A DNA stretch of 28,058 nucleotides from Melioribacteraceae bacterium (GTDB lineage: Bacteria > Bacteroidota > Ignavibacteria > Ignavibacteriales > Melioribacteraceae): assembly GCA_026983755.1 (NCBI GenBank), contig JALSTL010000212.1, positions 1 to 28,058 of the forward strand, written 5' to 3'. The notes under the pieces were generated by a model, which was not told where the DNA came from, searched no databases, and saw nothing but the letters and a program-made list of their open reading frames with translations. This document shows, in pieces, positions 16,137-25,010 of this stretch. Positions within the stretch are counted from its first letter, which is position 1, and the number at the start of each line of letters is the position of its first letter. The translations under genes and the position numbers were made by a program.

Positions 16137-17218
16137 AAAATTTATCCAGAATACTCATTGCAATTGTAGTAATGCTTATAATGTTAGGTTCAAGTGTAAT
16201 CTATAATGCCAAAGGAATAAACTATTTTTTCTCACATCTGGAAAAAGTTCTTTTAGCGGTTATTGTTTTTGTTTTTTTTGCATTAATACCTTACAAATAT
16301 TACAGAAAAATAAGCAAATATCTTTTGGTTGGCATTATTGCAATTTTATTCTTGACATTTATTTTTGCTCCTTCGGTAAAAGGTGCCGCACGCTGGATAA
16401 ATTTGGGCGTAATAAAATTTCAACCTTCGGAGTTCGCCAAAATTATATTACTAATGCATCTTTCGGTTTTAATTGAACAAAAAGGAGAAATAATAAAAGA
16501 TTTTAAAAACGGATTGCGTTATATGCTTTTTTGGATTGGTGCCGTAGTGCTTTTAATATTTTTACAACCGAATGTAAGTACAACTATAATTATTGCATTA
16601 ACATCTTTTGTTTTGTTGTTTGTCGGTGGTGCAAGAATTTTTCATTTGGGTTCAATTGTAGCAAGCTTATTATTGATAGGTGGTTCGGCGGCAATGTCAT
16701 TACATCATTCGAGAGTTAGAATATTAACATTTATACATAGTATTACAAAAGGCGGTTATATAAATCTACAAGTTCTACAATCTAAAATTGCTTTGGGCAG
16801 CGGAGGTTTATTGGGATTAGGTTTAGGACACAGCAGACAAGTGGATTTGTTTTTACCGGAATCTCACAACGATTTTATTTTTTCTGTACTGGGTGAAGAA
16901 TTGGGTTTTTTCGGTGCCTTAATTATTCTTTTGGCTTACTTGTCAATATTTATTGTCGGTTTATTAATTGCAAAACGTGCAAAAGACGATTTGGGTCAAT
17001 TATTGGCTTTCGGTATTTCATTTACAATTGTCTTTAGTGCATTTATTCATGTTGCCGTTGGTGTTGGCTTAATACCCACAACCGGTATAACGTTGCCGTT
17101 TATAAGTTTTGGTGGAACTTCAATTATCATTTTTTCAATTTCCATTGGAATACTGATTAACATTGCCCGTTATGCTCAAAAACATCAAGAACATAGAAGA
17201 GCTAGGGCAAGGGCATGA
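16133..17218 (+). CDS. ftsW: Septal peptidoglycan glycosyltransferase FtsW (SEDS family)
   Basis: Polytopic inner-membrane SEDS protein that polymerises lipid II into glycan strands at the septum together with the transpeptidase FtsI. The 361 residues contain about ten hydrophobic helices. Conserved blocks are VKGAARWINLGVIKFQPSEF, the large periplasmic loop with LPESHNDFIFSVLGEELGF (probable catalytic D247) and PTTGITLPFISFGGTS near the C-terminus. Its place between murD and murG in the dcw operon favours FtsW over the elongation paralogue RodA. It begins with an ATGA overlap with murD and ends with an ATGA overlap with murG. The basic C-terminal tail (KHQEHRRARARA) is cytoplasmic. Confidence 0.96.
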   Translation: MKNLSRILIAIVVMLIMLGSSVIYNAKGINYFFSHLEKVLLAVIVFVFFALIPYKYYRKISKYLLVGIIAILFLTFIFAPSVKGAARWINLGVIKFQPSEFAKIILLMHLSVLIEQKGEIIKDFKNGLRYMLFWIGAVVLLIFLQPNVSTTIIIALTSFVLLFVGGARIFHLGSIVASLLLIGGSAAMSLHHSRVRILTFIHSITKGGYINLQVLQSKIALGSGGLLGLGLGHSRQVDLFLPESHNDFIFSVLGEELGFFGALIILLAYLSIFIVGLLIAKRAKDDLGQLLAFGISFTIVFSAFIHVAVGVGLIPTTGITLPFISFGGTSIIIFSISIGILINIARYAQKHQEHRRARARA

Positions 17219-18309
17219 AGGTGGGAAAAGATAAATACATTTTTGCAGCCGGAGGAACCGGCGGACATTTATATCCAGCAATTGCGGTGGCTGAACAAAT
17301 TAAACAACTAAAACCGGAATCTGAAATTTTGTTTATTGGAACTAAAAATAAAATTGAATCTAAAGTAATTCCGCATTTAGGATACAAATTTAAAACTATT
17401 TGGATAAGCGGATTTTCCAGAAAGTTTTCTCTTAAAAATATTCTTTTTCCGTTAAAGTTAATTGTTTCAATAATTCAATCGCTTTTTATTGTTTTAAGTT
17501 TTAAACCTAACGTTGCAATAGGTGCAGGGGCTTATGTTTCCGGTCCTATTATTTGGCTGTCTTCATTTATCGGAGCTAAAGCTGTGCTATTGGAACAAAA
17601 CAGTTATCCGGGTATTACAAATAGATTGCTGGAAGATAAAGCGGATATAATATTTATTTCATTCGAAGATTCGAAAAAATACTTTAAAAATAAAAACAAA
17701 TTAGTATTAAGTGGAAATCCGGTTAGAACAACATTGAAAATTATAAATAGAAATAATGCTTTAAAAGAATTCGGATTTTCAAATAATAAAAAAACAATAT
17801 TTGTTTTTGGAGGTAGCCTTGGTGCAAAAAATTTAAATGAAGTATTAAAAGATAACCTGAAAACACTTACGGAAAATAATATTCAGGTTATTTGGCAGAC
17901 AGGAGAATTGTATTATAACAGTTATAAAAAGTATGAAAGCGAAAATGTAAAAATAATGCCGTTTGTAAATAATATGTCTGCGGCATATTCCGCAAGCAAT
18001 TTGGTAATTTGTCGTGCAGGAGCAACTACAATTGCAGAGGTAGCACATCTGGGTTTACCTGTAATATTTGTTCCTTCAAAAAATGTAGCTGCAAATCATC
18101 AATATAAAAATGCAATCTCTCTTGTAAAAAACGAAGCGGCTTTGGTAATTAAAGACGATGATTTAAGAAATGAACTTAAAGAAAAGATTTTATCAACAAT
18201 AAATAATGAAACACTATTAAGCAAGTTATCTTCAAATATAAAAAAATATGCAAAGCCTGAAGCATCAATGGTAATTGCTAAAAAAATAATAAATATAACT
18301 AAAATTTAA
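17215..18309 (+). CDS. murG: Lipid II synthase MurG (GlcNAc transferase)
   Basis: Peripheral inner-membrane GT28 glycosyltransferase that adds GlcNAc from UDP-GlcNAc to lipid I, forming lipid II. The acceptor-binding glycine loop GGTGGHLYPA is at residues 13-22. AIGAGAYVSGPI, LLEQNSYPGITNRLL and FVFGGSLGAKNLNE mark the remaining N-terminal and inter-domain blocks. The donor-site block is ICRAGATTIAEVAHLGLP. The length of 364 is usual. The ATG lies within the ftsW stop region (ATGA overlap). A 15-nt gap separates it from murC. The assignment is secure. Confidence 0.98.
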   Translation: MKVGKDKYIFAAGGTGGHLYPAIAVAEQIKQLKPESEILFIGTKNKIESKVIPHLGYKFKTIWISGFSRKFSLKNILFPLKLIVSIIQSLFIVLSFKPNVAIGAGAYVSGPIIWLSSFIGAKAVLLEQNSYPGITNRLLEDKADIIFISFEDSKKYFKNKNKLVLSGNPVRTTLKIINRNNALKEFGFSNNKKTIFVFGGSLGAKNLNEVLKDNLKTLTENNIQVIWQTGELYYNSYKKYESENVKIMPFVNNMSAAYSASNLVICRAGATTIAEVAHLGLPVIFVPSKNVAANHQYKNAISLVKNEAALVIKDDDLRNELKEKILSTINNETLLSKLSSNIKKYAKPEASMVIAKKIINITKI

Positions 18310-18324
18310 AAGTTTAATAATCAA

Positions 18325-19716
18325 ATGATTAAAAATATAATAACGAAAATTCATTTTATCGGAATAGGCGGAATAGGAATGAGCGGATTAGCCGAAATAT
18401 TAAACCATCAAGGTTTTGAAGTATCCGGTTCCGATTTGGTATTAAGCGATATAACGAAACGATTAAAAAATCTAGGTATCAAGATATATAAAGGACATTC
18501 GGCAAAAAATATCAAGGGTGCAGATTTGGTTGTTTATTCGTCTGCGGTAAATTTAAATAATCCGGAAATAAAAGAGGCAATAGAAAGAAAAATACCGGTC
18601 ATTAAAAGAGCTGAAATGTTAGCCGAAACAATGAGAATGAAGCATGGAATTGGTATTGCCGGAACACACGGTAAAACAAGTACAACTTCAATGGTCGGTT
18701 TAACTTTAACCGAAGGCGGTATTGATCCTACCATTATTGTTGGCGGTAAATTAAGCGGGCTTGGCGGTACAAATGCAAGATTAGGAAACGGAGATTTTAT
18801 TGTTGTAGAAGCCGATGAATTTGACAGAACATTTTTGAAACTTACACCAACTATTGCCGCAATTACAACTTTGGAAAAAGAACACCTAGATACTTATAAA
18901 GATTTGAATGATATAAAATCTGCATTTATAGAGTTTGCAAATAAAGTACCCTTTTACGGTTTTGTTGTTCTTTGCTTGGATGAACCGGCTCTTCAGGATA
19001 TTATTCCTTCTATCAACAAAAAAATTATTACATACGGAATTTCTCCTCAAGCAGATGTTAGAGCAAGCAATATTAAATACAACAAAAACCAAAGCTCCTA
19101 CACCGTTGTCTATAAAGGGGAAGAACTTGGTGGAATTAAAATAAATTTACCCGGATTGCATTATGTGAAAAATTCTCTTGTTGCAATTACCATTGCAAAA
19201 GAAATGGGTGTACCTTTTAAAACCATTCAAAAAGCGCTTGCTTCTTTCGAAGGAGTGTACAGACGGTTTGAAATTAAATATAATAAAGAAATTTTGGTAA
19301 TTGATGATTACGCACATCATCCTACCGAAACAACAGCAACGTTAAACGGAGTGCGAAGCGGTTGGAATAGAAGACTTGTTGCAGTATTTCAGCCTCATTT
19401 GTATTCCAGAACAAAAGATTTTTATGCTGAATTCGGTCGTTCGTTTTTGAATTCGGATATTTTTATTTGTACGGATGTTTATCCCGCAAGAGAAGAACCT
19501 ATAGAAGGAGTTACAGGAAAATTAATTGCAGACGCAGCTAAAGATTTCGGACATAAAAACGTTGTGTACGTAAAAAATAAAAATGATATACCAAAAGTAC
19601 TTAAAAAAATTACAAAAAAAGATGATGTGGTTATTACAATGGGAGCAGGAGATATTTGGAAGTACGGTGAAAAATTTGTTCAATGTTTAAAATCTAAAAC
19701 AGGTTGCACAAAATGA
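18325..19716 (+). CDS. murC: UDP-MurNAc: L-alanine ligase MurC
   Basis: First Mur ligase of the stem-peptide pathway, adding L-alanine to UDP-MurNAc in the cytoplasm. The N-terminus IHFIGIGGIGMSGLAEIL is the family hallmark. The ATP loop GTHGKTS lies at 113-119. VVEADEFDRTFLKLTP, DDYAHHPTE, FQPHLYSRTKDF and VITMGAGDIWKYGE are further diagnostic blocks. The 463-residue length is usual. murB, which often follows murC, is missing: the next gene is ftsQ, overlapping by four bases (ATGA) at the preferred ftsQ start. The reductase making UDP-MurNAc must therefore be encoded elsewhere. Confidence 0.98.
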   Translation: MIKNIITKIHFIGIGGIGMSGLAEILNHQGFEVSGSDLVLSDITKRLKNLGIKIYKGHSAKNIKGADLVVYSSAVNLNNPEIKEAIERKIPVIKRAEMLAETMRMKHGIGIAGTHGKTSTTSMVGLTLTEGGIDPTIIVGGKLSGLGGTNARLGNGDFIVVEADEFDRTFLKLTPTIAAITTLEKEHLDTYKDLNDIKSAFIEFANKVPFYGFVVLCLDEPALQDIIPSINKKIITYGISPQADVRASNIKYNKNQSSYTVVYKGEELGGIKINLPGLHYVKNSLVAITIAKEMGVPFKTIQKALASFEGVYRRFEIKYNKEILVIDDYAHHPTETTATLNGVRSGWNRRLVAVFQPHLYSRTKDFYAEFGRSFLNSDIFICTDVYPAREEPIEGVTGKLIADAAKDFGHKNVVYVKNKNDIPKVLKKITKKDDVVITMGAGDIWKYGEKFVQCLKSKTGCTK

Positions 19717-20486
19717 AACGTTTTATAATGATAAAACAATTATTATTTATGCTGATAATGTTAAGTATAATTTTGCTCTTGGCTTTTACTCTTAACAATA
19801 GCGGAATGAATGAAATAAAAAGAATTAAAATTGAAGGTTGCGGATTATTATCACCTGATACTTATATGAGTTTTGCAAAATTAAATAACGTTGATAATTA
19901 TAAAAATATTGACCTTCATGTTATTTACGATAGACTTATAAAACATCCTTACATAGAAGATATTGATATAGCAATGATAGAGCGTGGAATTGTAGAAGTA
20001 AAAATTAAAGAAAAAATAATGGAAGCAATCTTTTTGCAAAGTGAGCAACAATTACTTTTAACCGAACACGCACAATTATTACCAATGTTACCCAAAACAA
20101 AAAACATAGATTTACCCGTAATTACCGATTACAAAAAAAGAAAAAAATTGAAATTATTCGGAAATGTAAAAAAAGATAAAAATCTAATGAGTGCATTAAA
20201 GATAATATCTACTGCGAAATTTATTGATAAAAATTTGTATCAAAGCATTTCAACAATTGATTTGCATCAAGGTAAAACAATAACCTTAGATATTATAAAT
20301 ATAAACTATCCGGTATTATTGGGGAAACAAAATGAAATAAAGAAAACCGTTTATCTTTCCAAAATATTATCTCAGTTAAACGGAAAAAAAATTAACTCTT
20401 ACTTAAACTATCTGGATTTACGTTTTGATAACTTGGTTTATCTCGGGTTTAACAAAAACCTAATGATTAAAAAGGAAAAAATATGA
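19713..20486 (+). CDS. ftsQ: Divisome membrane protein FtsQ/DivIB
   Basis: Bitopic inner-membrane protein that links FtsL/FtsB to the rest of the divisome. From the start used here it has 257 residues: a short basic N-terminus, one hydrophobic helix (about residues 7-25) and a POTRA domain. The POTRA part reads IKRIKIEGCGLLSPDTYM through HPYIEDIDIAMIERGIVEVKIKEK. A beta-rich region with IDLHQGKTITLDI and YLNYLDLRFDNLVYLGF follows, resembling the FtsQ C-terminal beta domain. I chose the ATG at 19713 because it makes an ATGA overlap with murC, as at three other junctions here. A TTG at 19704 would add three residues (MHK) and is less likely. Position between murC and ftsA supports the identity. 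Confidence 0.92.
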   Translation: MKRFIMIKQLLFMLIMLSIILLLAFTLNNSGMNEIKRIKIEGCGLLSPDTYMSFAKLNNVDNYKNIDLHVIYDRLIKHPYIEDIDIAMIERGIVEVKIKEKIMEAIFLQSEQQLLLTEHAQLLPMLPKTKNIDLPVITDYKKRKKLKLFGNVKKDKNLMSALKIISTAKFIDKNLYQSISTIDLHQGKTITLDIININYPVLLGKQNEIKKTVYLSKILSQLNGKKINSYLNYLDLRFDNLVYLGFNKNLMIKKEKI

Positions 20487-21727
20487 AAAGAAAAATAATT
20501 GCTGGATTAGATTTAGGTACTACAAAAGTTGGTGCCGTTATTGCTGAAAAATTAGAAGATAAAATTGCAATACTCGGTTTTGGCGTTGCACCTTCGGTAG
20601 GATTAAATAGAGGTTTGGTTGCCAATATTGCAAAAACTTCGGAAGCAATAAAAGAAGCCATGAGTTTGGCTTCTAATAGAGCGGATTTGGATGTAAAATC
20701 TGTTAACGTTGGTGTTGCCGGCGAGCATATTACTAGTCTTAGACACAGAAACTACGTAACAATAAATAATGAAGACAAAGAAATTAGTCAAGCTGATATT
20801 GAAAGACTTAAAGCAGATGTACATACAATAAGAATTCCATCGGATAGACAAATACTTCACATAATACCTGAAGAGTTTTTTATAGATCACGAAGGAGGCT
20901 ATCATAATCCGATAGGAATTTGCGGTTCCAGATTAGAAGCCCTTAACCATATAGTATTGGCATCAATACCGGCAATACAAAATATTCGCAAATCCGTAGA
21001 ACGGGCTGGTTACACCGTACAAAATTATATACTTCAGCCCATTGCATCCAGTTTGTCCGTTTTAGATGAAAACGAACAAGACTTGGGTGTTTTACTAATT
21101 GATATTGGCGGAGGTACTACCGATATAGCTGTTTATCATGAAAAAACAATTAAATATACAAAAGTTATAGGTCTTGCCGGAAATCAAATAACAAATGATA
21201 TACGTGAAGCATTGGGAATAGTAACGGCTGAAGCGGAGAACTTAAAAAAAGAATATGGTTATGCTTTGGAAGAAGCAATAATTAAAGATGAAGATATTTA
21301 TATAACAGGAGTTGGAGCAAGAGGTAACATAAAAATACCGGTTTCTCTTCTTACTCAAATTATTCATGTTAGAATGAAAGAGCTTTTTACACAAATAGAT
21401 AATGAACTCAAACAAGCCGGATTTAAAAATAAAATAAAAGCAGGAATAGTTTTAACCGGTGGCGGTTCTTTACTAAGAGGGATATCGGATTTATCAGAAG
21501 AAGTTTTCGGAATACCAACGAGAATAGGTGTTCCGTTGGAATTAGGCTCCGGTTTGTCCGATCAAATTGAAAGTCCGGAATTTGCTACTGTTGCCGGTTT
21601 AATTAAAGGTGTTCCGGGTACAACATCATCCCAAGCTTCGTTAAATATTAAACAGAAAATCAAATCAAATAAATCTAAGCTAAATGGTTTTATAAAAAAA
21701 ATACAAGAATTTTTTGATGAATTATAA
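20483..21727 (+). CDS. ftsA: Cell-division actin-like protein FtsA
   Basis: Actin-fold ATPase that anchors FtsZ filaments to the inner membrane and helps recruit the divisome. The phosphate-1 motif is in AGLDLGTTKVGAVIAE at the N-terminus. The 1C subdomain follows, then the phosphate-2 motif in LIDIGGGTTDIAVY (about residues 209-222), and the adenosine motif is in GIVLTGGGSLLRGI. The last residues, NGFIKKIQEFFDEL, form the expected amphipathic membrane-targeting helix after a Lys/Ser/Asn linker. The 414-residue length is usual. It overlaps ftsQ by four bases (ATGA) and lies 23 nt before ftsZ. Confidence 0.97.
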   Translation: MKRKIIAGLDLGTTKVGAVIAEKLEDKIAILGFGVAPSVGLNRGLVANIAKTSEAIKEAMSLASNRADLDVKSVNVGVAGEHITSLRHRNYVTINNEDKEISQADIERLKADVHTIRIPSDRQILHIIPEEFFIDHEGGYHNPIGICGSRLEALNHIVLASIPAIQNIRKSVERAGYTVQNYILQPIASSLSVLDENEQDLGVLLIDIGGGTTDIAVYHEKTIKYTKVIGLAGNQITNDIREALGIVTAEAENLKKEYGYALEEAIIKDEDIYITGVGARGNIKIPVSLLTQIIHVRMKELFTQIDNELKQAGFKNKIKAGIVLTGGGSLLRGISDLSEEVFGIPTRIGVPLELGSGLSDQIESPEFATVAGLIKGVPGTTSSQASLNIKQKIKSNKSKLNGFIKKIQEFFDEL

Positions 21728-21750
21728 TCTAAACACACAAGGAGGACGCA

Positions 21751-23016
21751 ATGTCAAATTTTATTACGCTGGACAAAAACAATTCATTATCTGCTCAACT
21801 TAAGGTTGTTGGTGTTGGTGGTGGCGGCTGCAACGCTATTGAAAGTATGATGCTAAAGGGATTGAGCGGTGTTGAATACATTGCCATCAATACAGATGCT
21901 CAAGTATTAAATACCAGTAATGCCGATCACAAAGTACAAATTGGAGTTAACATAACACGAGGTTTAGGAGCTGGAGCAGACCCTGAAATAGGTAGAAAAG
22001 CACTTGAAGAAGATAGAGAAAAAATTGCTAAACTTCTGGAAGGAAGTGATATGGTATTTATTACCGCAGGAATGGGCGGCGGTACAGGTACCGGAGGTGC
22101 TCCTTTAGTTGCCTCTATTGCTAAAAGTCTTGGTATTTTGGTAGTTGGTATTGTTACAAAACCTTTCAAATGGGAAGGTAAAAAAAGAATGCAAAATGCA
22201 GAAGAAGGTATTCAAGAATTAAAAAGAAGTGTCGATAGTTTAATAGTAGTACCCAATGATCGTCTCTTAAATATTTTGGAAGATACTATAAATGCAAGAA
22301 CCGCTTTTGATAAACCTAATGAAATTCTATACGAAGCAACCAGAGGAATAGCAGATATAATTACCATAACAGGTATAATAAATGTTGATTTTGCAGATGT
22401 TCGTTCGGTAATGAATTCCAGCGGAGAAGCTTTAATGGGAAGCGGTACCGCAAGCGGAGAAAATCGTGCTATTGAAGCTGCTCAAAAAGCTATTTCTTCA
22501 CCTTTATTAGACGGAGTTAGCATTAAAGGAGCTAAAAACATCTTATTAAATGTAACAGCTTCCGATAGTTTAACTATGCAAGAAATTAATGAAGGCAACA
22601 GAATTATATACGAAGCTGCCGGTGAAGAAGCAAATGTTATTTTCGGTTGGGTTATTAAAGAAGATATGGATGATACGGTTTCTTACACCGTTATTGCAAC
22701 CGGTTTTGGTGATGATAATAACGAAAGTAAAATTCTTGCGGAAAAAGAAGATGTTATGGAAAATAAAAAAAAAAATTACACCGGATTTACGCTTGAAAAC
22801 ATTAGAGCAAATTCATTGAAAAAAAACACCGATTCTTCAAAAGCTTTTAAAGTAAAAGGTTCGGATAAAAATATAAATAAAAACGGTGTTACCCAAAGCG
22901 GTTATAAGAATAATGGACAAATAGATGCTTTTGAAAACGTTAGTGAACCTAAAGAAAATAATGAAAAAAGAAAAAAAGAAGGAGGCTCCTCTTTTTTAAG
23001 AATGATTATGGATTAA
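21751..23016 (+). CDS. ftsZ: Cell-division tubulin homologue FtsZ
   Basis: Cytoplasmic GTPase that forms the division ring. The GTP-binding signature GGGTGTGG lies at residues 109-116. The synergy loop NVDFAD (211-216, with D213 and D216) completes the catalytic site between subunits. The GTPase and C-terminal domains end near residue 320 and are followed by a Lys/Asn/Glu-rich disordered linker. The extreme C-terminus reads SSFLRMIMD. This keeps the FLR core of the FtsA-binding peptide but lacks the usual preceding proline and following basic residues. A strong AAGGAGG (21739-21745), 5 nt before the ATG, sets it apart from most genes of the operon and fits high FtsZ output. It is the last dcw gene. 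Confidence 0.98.
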   Translation: MSNFITLDKNNSLSAQLKVVGVGGGGCNAIESMMLKGLSGVEYIAINTDAQVLNTSNADHKVQIGVNITRGLGAGADPEIGRKALEEDREKIAKLLEGSDMVFITAGMGGGTGTGGAPLVASIAKSLGILVVGIVTKPFKWEGKKRMQNAEEGIQELKRSVDSLIVVPNDRLLNILEDTINARTAFDKPNEILYEATRGIADIITITGIINVDFADVRSVMNSSGEALMGSGTASGENRAIEAAQKAISSPLLDGVSIKGAKNILLNVTASDSLTMQEINEGNRIIYEAAGEEANVIFGWVIKEDMDDTVSYTVIATGFGDDNNESKILAEKEDVMENKKKNYTGFTLENIRANSLKKNTDSSKAFKVKGSDKNINKNGVTQSGYKNNGQIDAFENVSEPKENNEKRKKEGGSSFLRMIMD

Positions 23017-23043
23017 AGTAATTCAAGTACCCTTTGGAACAAA

Positions 23044-23070
23044 TTGATTAGTGAAATATCAACTAATCAA
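23044..23070. repeat. 9-bp hairpin after ftsZ
   Basis: TTGATTAGT (23044-23052) and ACTAATCAA (23062-23070) form a perfect stem around a 9-nt loop, 27 nt after the ftsZ stop. A purine-rich GAGGAAGAAAAC follows instead of a T-run, so this hairpin alone is not a standard terminator. Confidence 0.5.
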
Positions 23071-23082
23071 GAGGAAGAAAAC

Positions 23083-23156
23083 TAAAGACTGTTACTTATT
23101 CAAAACCATGGTGTAATTTATTACAGTATTAACTCCGTGAATATGAACAGTCTTTA
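23083..23156 (+). terminator. Structured end of the dcw transcript (possible terminator)
   Basis: TAAAGACTGTT (23083-23093) pairs perfectly with AACAGTCTTTA (23146-23156). Inside it TATTCA (23097-23102) pairs with TGAATA (23138-23143), and a small hairpin TGTAA/TTACA (23112-23125) caps the structure. A broken T-rich tract (TTTATTTATTT) follows. It could terminate the dcw operon, but the large folded interior and imperfect tail are atypical, so a structured RNA is an alternative. Confidence 0.45.
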
Positions 23157-23247
23157 TTTATTTAACATTCGTTTTATATTTCATATCTTTTATGAATTGT
23201 AAAACATAGATAGAATCACTAACTTAACTATTTATATTTTAATAATT

Positions 23248-23973
23248 ATGAAAAAAATATTTATAATACTGGTTGTCCTTACCATAAATCTATTTGGCCA
23301 AATGGAAAACCAAATAGGTTGGATTGCAAAATTCGGCGGAGCCGTTGGATTTTCTCCTACAATTATGTTCCCGGATTATACGGAAATAAATACTAAATTG
23401 ATTTCTTTGGGATTGGAAAAATTAAGCGGTCCTATTTATGCCCCGGGTGGTAGCGGATATATTTATGTAATGATTGTAGATAATATGAGACTGGGCGGAA
23501 TTGTATTCGGCGGTTCTCAATCATCTTTGCTCCAAAATGAAAGTGTTCAAAATGAAGTTGTTTATTCGTTAAATGGTGGGGGACTTACAATTGAATATAC
23601 AATGCCCTTTGTTAAAAAAATTGCTTTGTCTGCCGGAGTAATACTTGGTGGCGGTAGTCTGAAAATACAAATTCACCAAAATAATAATTCATTTAATTGG
23701 GATGACATTTGGACAATAATAAAAAATGATTCTGCTGATAAAAATAAAAGTTATAGAATAAAAAATTCATTCTATATGGTTTCGCCAACGTTAAATGTTG
23801 ATGTACCCGTAAATAGATTTATTGCATTGCGTGGAGGTTTGGGGTATCAATTTTCTTTCGGCGGAAGTTGGAGTATTGCAAATGAAAAGGAATTAAAAAA
23901 TGTTCCTTCCGGTTTAAATGGAAATGCTTTTTTTACTCAACTGGGAATATATATAGGTCTTTTTGCTTTTTAA
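23248..23973 (+). CDS. Predicted outer-membrane beta-barrel-like protein of unknown function
   Basis: A 241-residue exported protein not recognised as a member of a named family. The N-terminus MKKIFIILVVLTINLFGQ is a signal peptide (cleavage near residue 17). The mature part is Gly- and aromatic-rich with alternating hydrophobic strands, e.g. GYIYVMIVDNMRLGGIVFGG, VVYSLNGGGLTIEYTMPF, IALSAGVILGGGSLKI and IALRGGLGYQFSFGGSW. It ends in a phenylalanine, as many barrel proteins do. The pattern suggests a small outer-membrane barrel. It sits alone between ftsZ and a polysaccharide locus, with gaps of 231 nt before and 24 nt after, so it may share a transcript with the downstream rmlB-like gene. 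The start ATG has little Shine-Dalgarno character. Confidence 0.7.
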   Translation: MKKIFIILVVLTINLFGQMENQIGWIAKFGGAVGFSPTIMFPDYTEINTKLISLGLEKLSGPIYAPGGSGYIYVMIVDNMRLGGIVFGGSQSSLLQNESVQNEVVYSLNGGGLTIEYTMPFVKKIALSAGVILGGGSLKIQIHQNNNSFNWDDIWTIIKNDSADKNKSYRIKNSFYMVSPTLNVDVPVNRFIALRGGLGYQFSFGGSWSIANEKELKNVPSGLNGNAFFTQLGIYIGLFAF

Positions 23974-23997
23974 TTACAAACCTAGTCAAAATATAAT

Positions 23998-25008
23998 ATG
24001 AAAAATATTTTAGTAACTGGCGGTGCCGGATTTATAGGAAGTAACTTTATTAACTCGGTCTTAACAGAGCGGGATGATTACAACATTGTTAATTTAGACA
24101 AATTAACTTATGCCGGTAATCTTGAAAATCTTAAAGACATCGAAGAATATAATAACTATCATTTTGTTAAAGGTGATATTACCAATAGAGAATTGGTAGA
24201 TTATGTTTTTCAAAAATATTCTATTAAATATGTAATTAATTTTGCTGCTGAATCTCATGTGGATAGAAGCATACTCGGTTCCGAAATATTTTTCAGAACA
24301 AATGTAATCGGTACAAATGTTTTACTTGAAGCTTCAAGAAGATATGAAGTGGAAAAATATTTGCAAGTTTCAACAGATGAAGTTTACGGAAGTCTTGGAA
24401 AAGAAGGGTTGTTTACGGAACAAACCCCGCTTTCCCCTAACAGTCCTTATTCGTCAAGTAAAGCCGGTGCCGATATGATGGCTTTAGCGTTTCATCATAC
24501 TTACGGACTTCCTGTTGTAGTTACAAGATGTTCTAATAATTACGGACCGTTCCAATTTCCTGAAAAATTAATTCCGCTTATGATAATTAATGCTATGAAC
24601 AATAAAAAGCTTCCGGTTTATGGAGACGGAATGAATATTAGAGACTGGATTTATGTTTTGGATCATAACAAAGCAATTGAAATGGTGTTGGAAAAAGGAA
24701 AAGAAGGAGAAGTTTACAATATCGGTGCTGGTAACGAAATGCCGAATATTGAAATTGTAAAACTAATATTGAAAAAATTAAATAAAGACGAAGAACTTAT
24801 TGAATATGTTAAAGACAGACTTGGACATGATAGACGTTATGCAATTGACTCAACTAAAATAAAAAAAGAATTGGGTTGGCTACCTGAATATGACTTTGCA
24901 AATGCAATAGAAAAAACTATAAATTGGTATTTGGAAAATACAAATTGGTGGAAAAAAATTATCAGCGGCGAATATCAAAATTATTATAAATTACAATACA
25001 ATAAATAA
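23998..25008 (+). CDS. rfbB: dTDP-glucose 4,6-dehydratase
   Basis: NAD-dependent short-chain dehydratase converting dTDP-D-glucose to dTDP-4-keto-6-deoxyglucose, an early step towards dTDP-rhamnose and other deoxysugars of surface polysaccharides. The Rossmann motif GGAGFIGSNF lies at residues 7-16. The catalytic triad region is STDEVYG with T126, D127 and E128, together with YSSSK (Y151, K155). The blocks FAAESHVDRSI, NNYGPFQFPEKLIPLMI and IRDWIYVLDHNKAIEMVL are typical of RmlB/RfbB. The length of 336 is usual. The partner genes rmlA, rmlC and rmlD are not in the window. It heads the polysaccharide genes but is separated from the next by a 147-nt repeat-bearing gap. Confidence 0.94.
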   Translation: MKNILVTGGAGFIGSNFINSVLTERDDYNIVNLDKLTYAGNLENLKDIEEYNNYHFVKGDITNRELVDYVFQKYSIKYVINFAAESHVDRSILGSEIFFRTNVIGTNVLLEASRRYEVEKYLQVSTDEVYGSLGKEGLFTEQTPLSPNSPYSSSKAGADMMALAFHHTYGLPVVVTRCSNNYGPFQFPEKLIPLMIINAMNNKKLPVYGDGMNIRDWIYVLDHNKAIEMVLEKGKEGEVYNIGAGNEMPNIEIVKLILKKLNKDEELIEYVKDRLGHDRRYAIDSTKIKKELGWLPEYDFANAIEKTINWYLENTNWWKKIISGEYQNYYKLQYNK

Positions 25009-25010
25009 AA

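Noticed and set aside
19704..19712. Upstream TTG start for ftsQ
   Set aside because: The ATG at 19713 gives the ATGA overlap seen at other junctions of this operon; the TTG adds only three residues.
20603..20905. 100-codon open frame antisense to ftsA
   Set aside because: It is contained in ftsA, with no ribosome-binding site or family resemblance.
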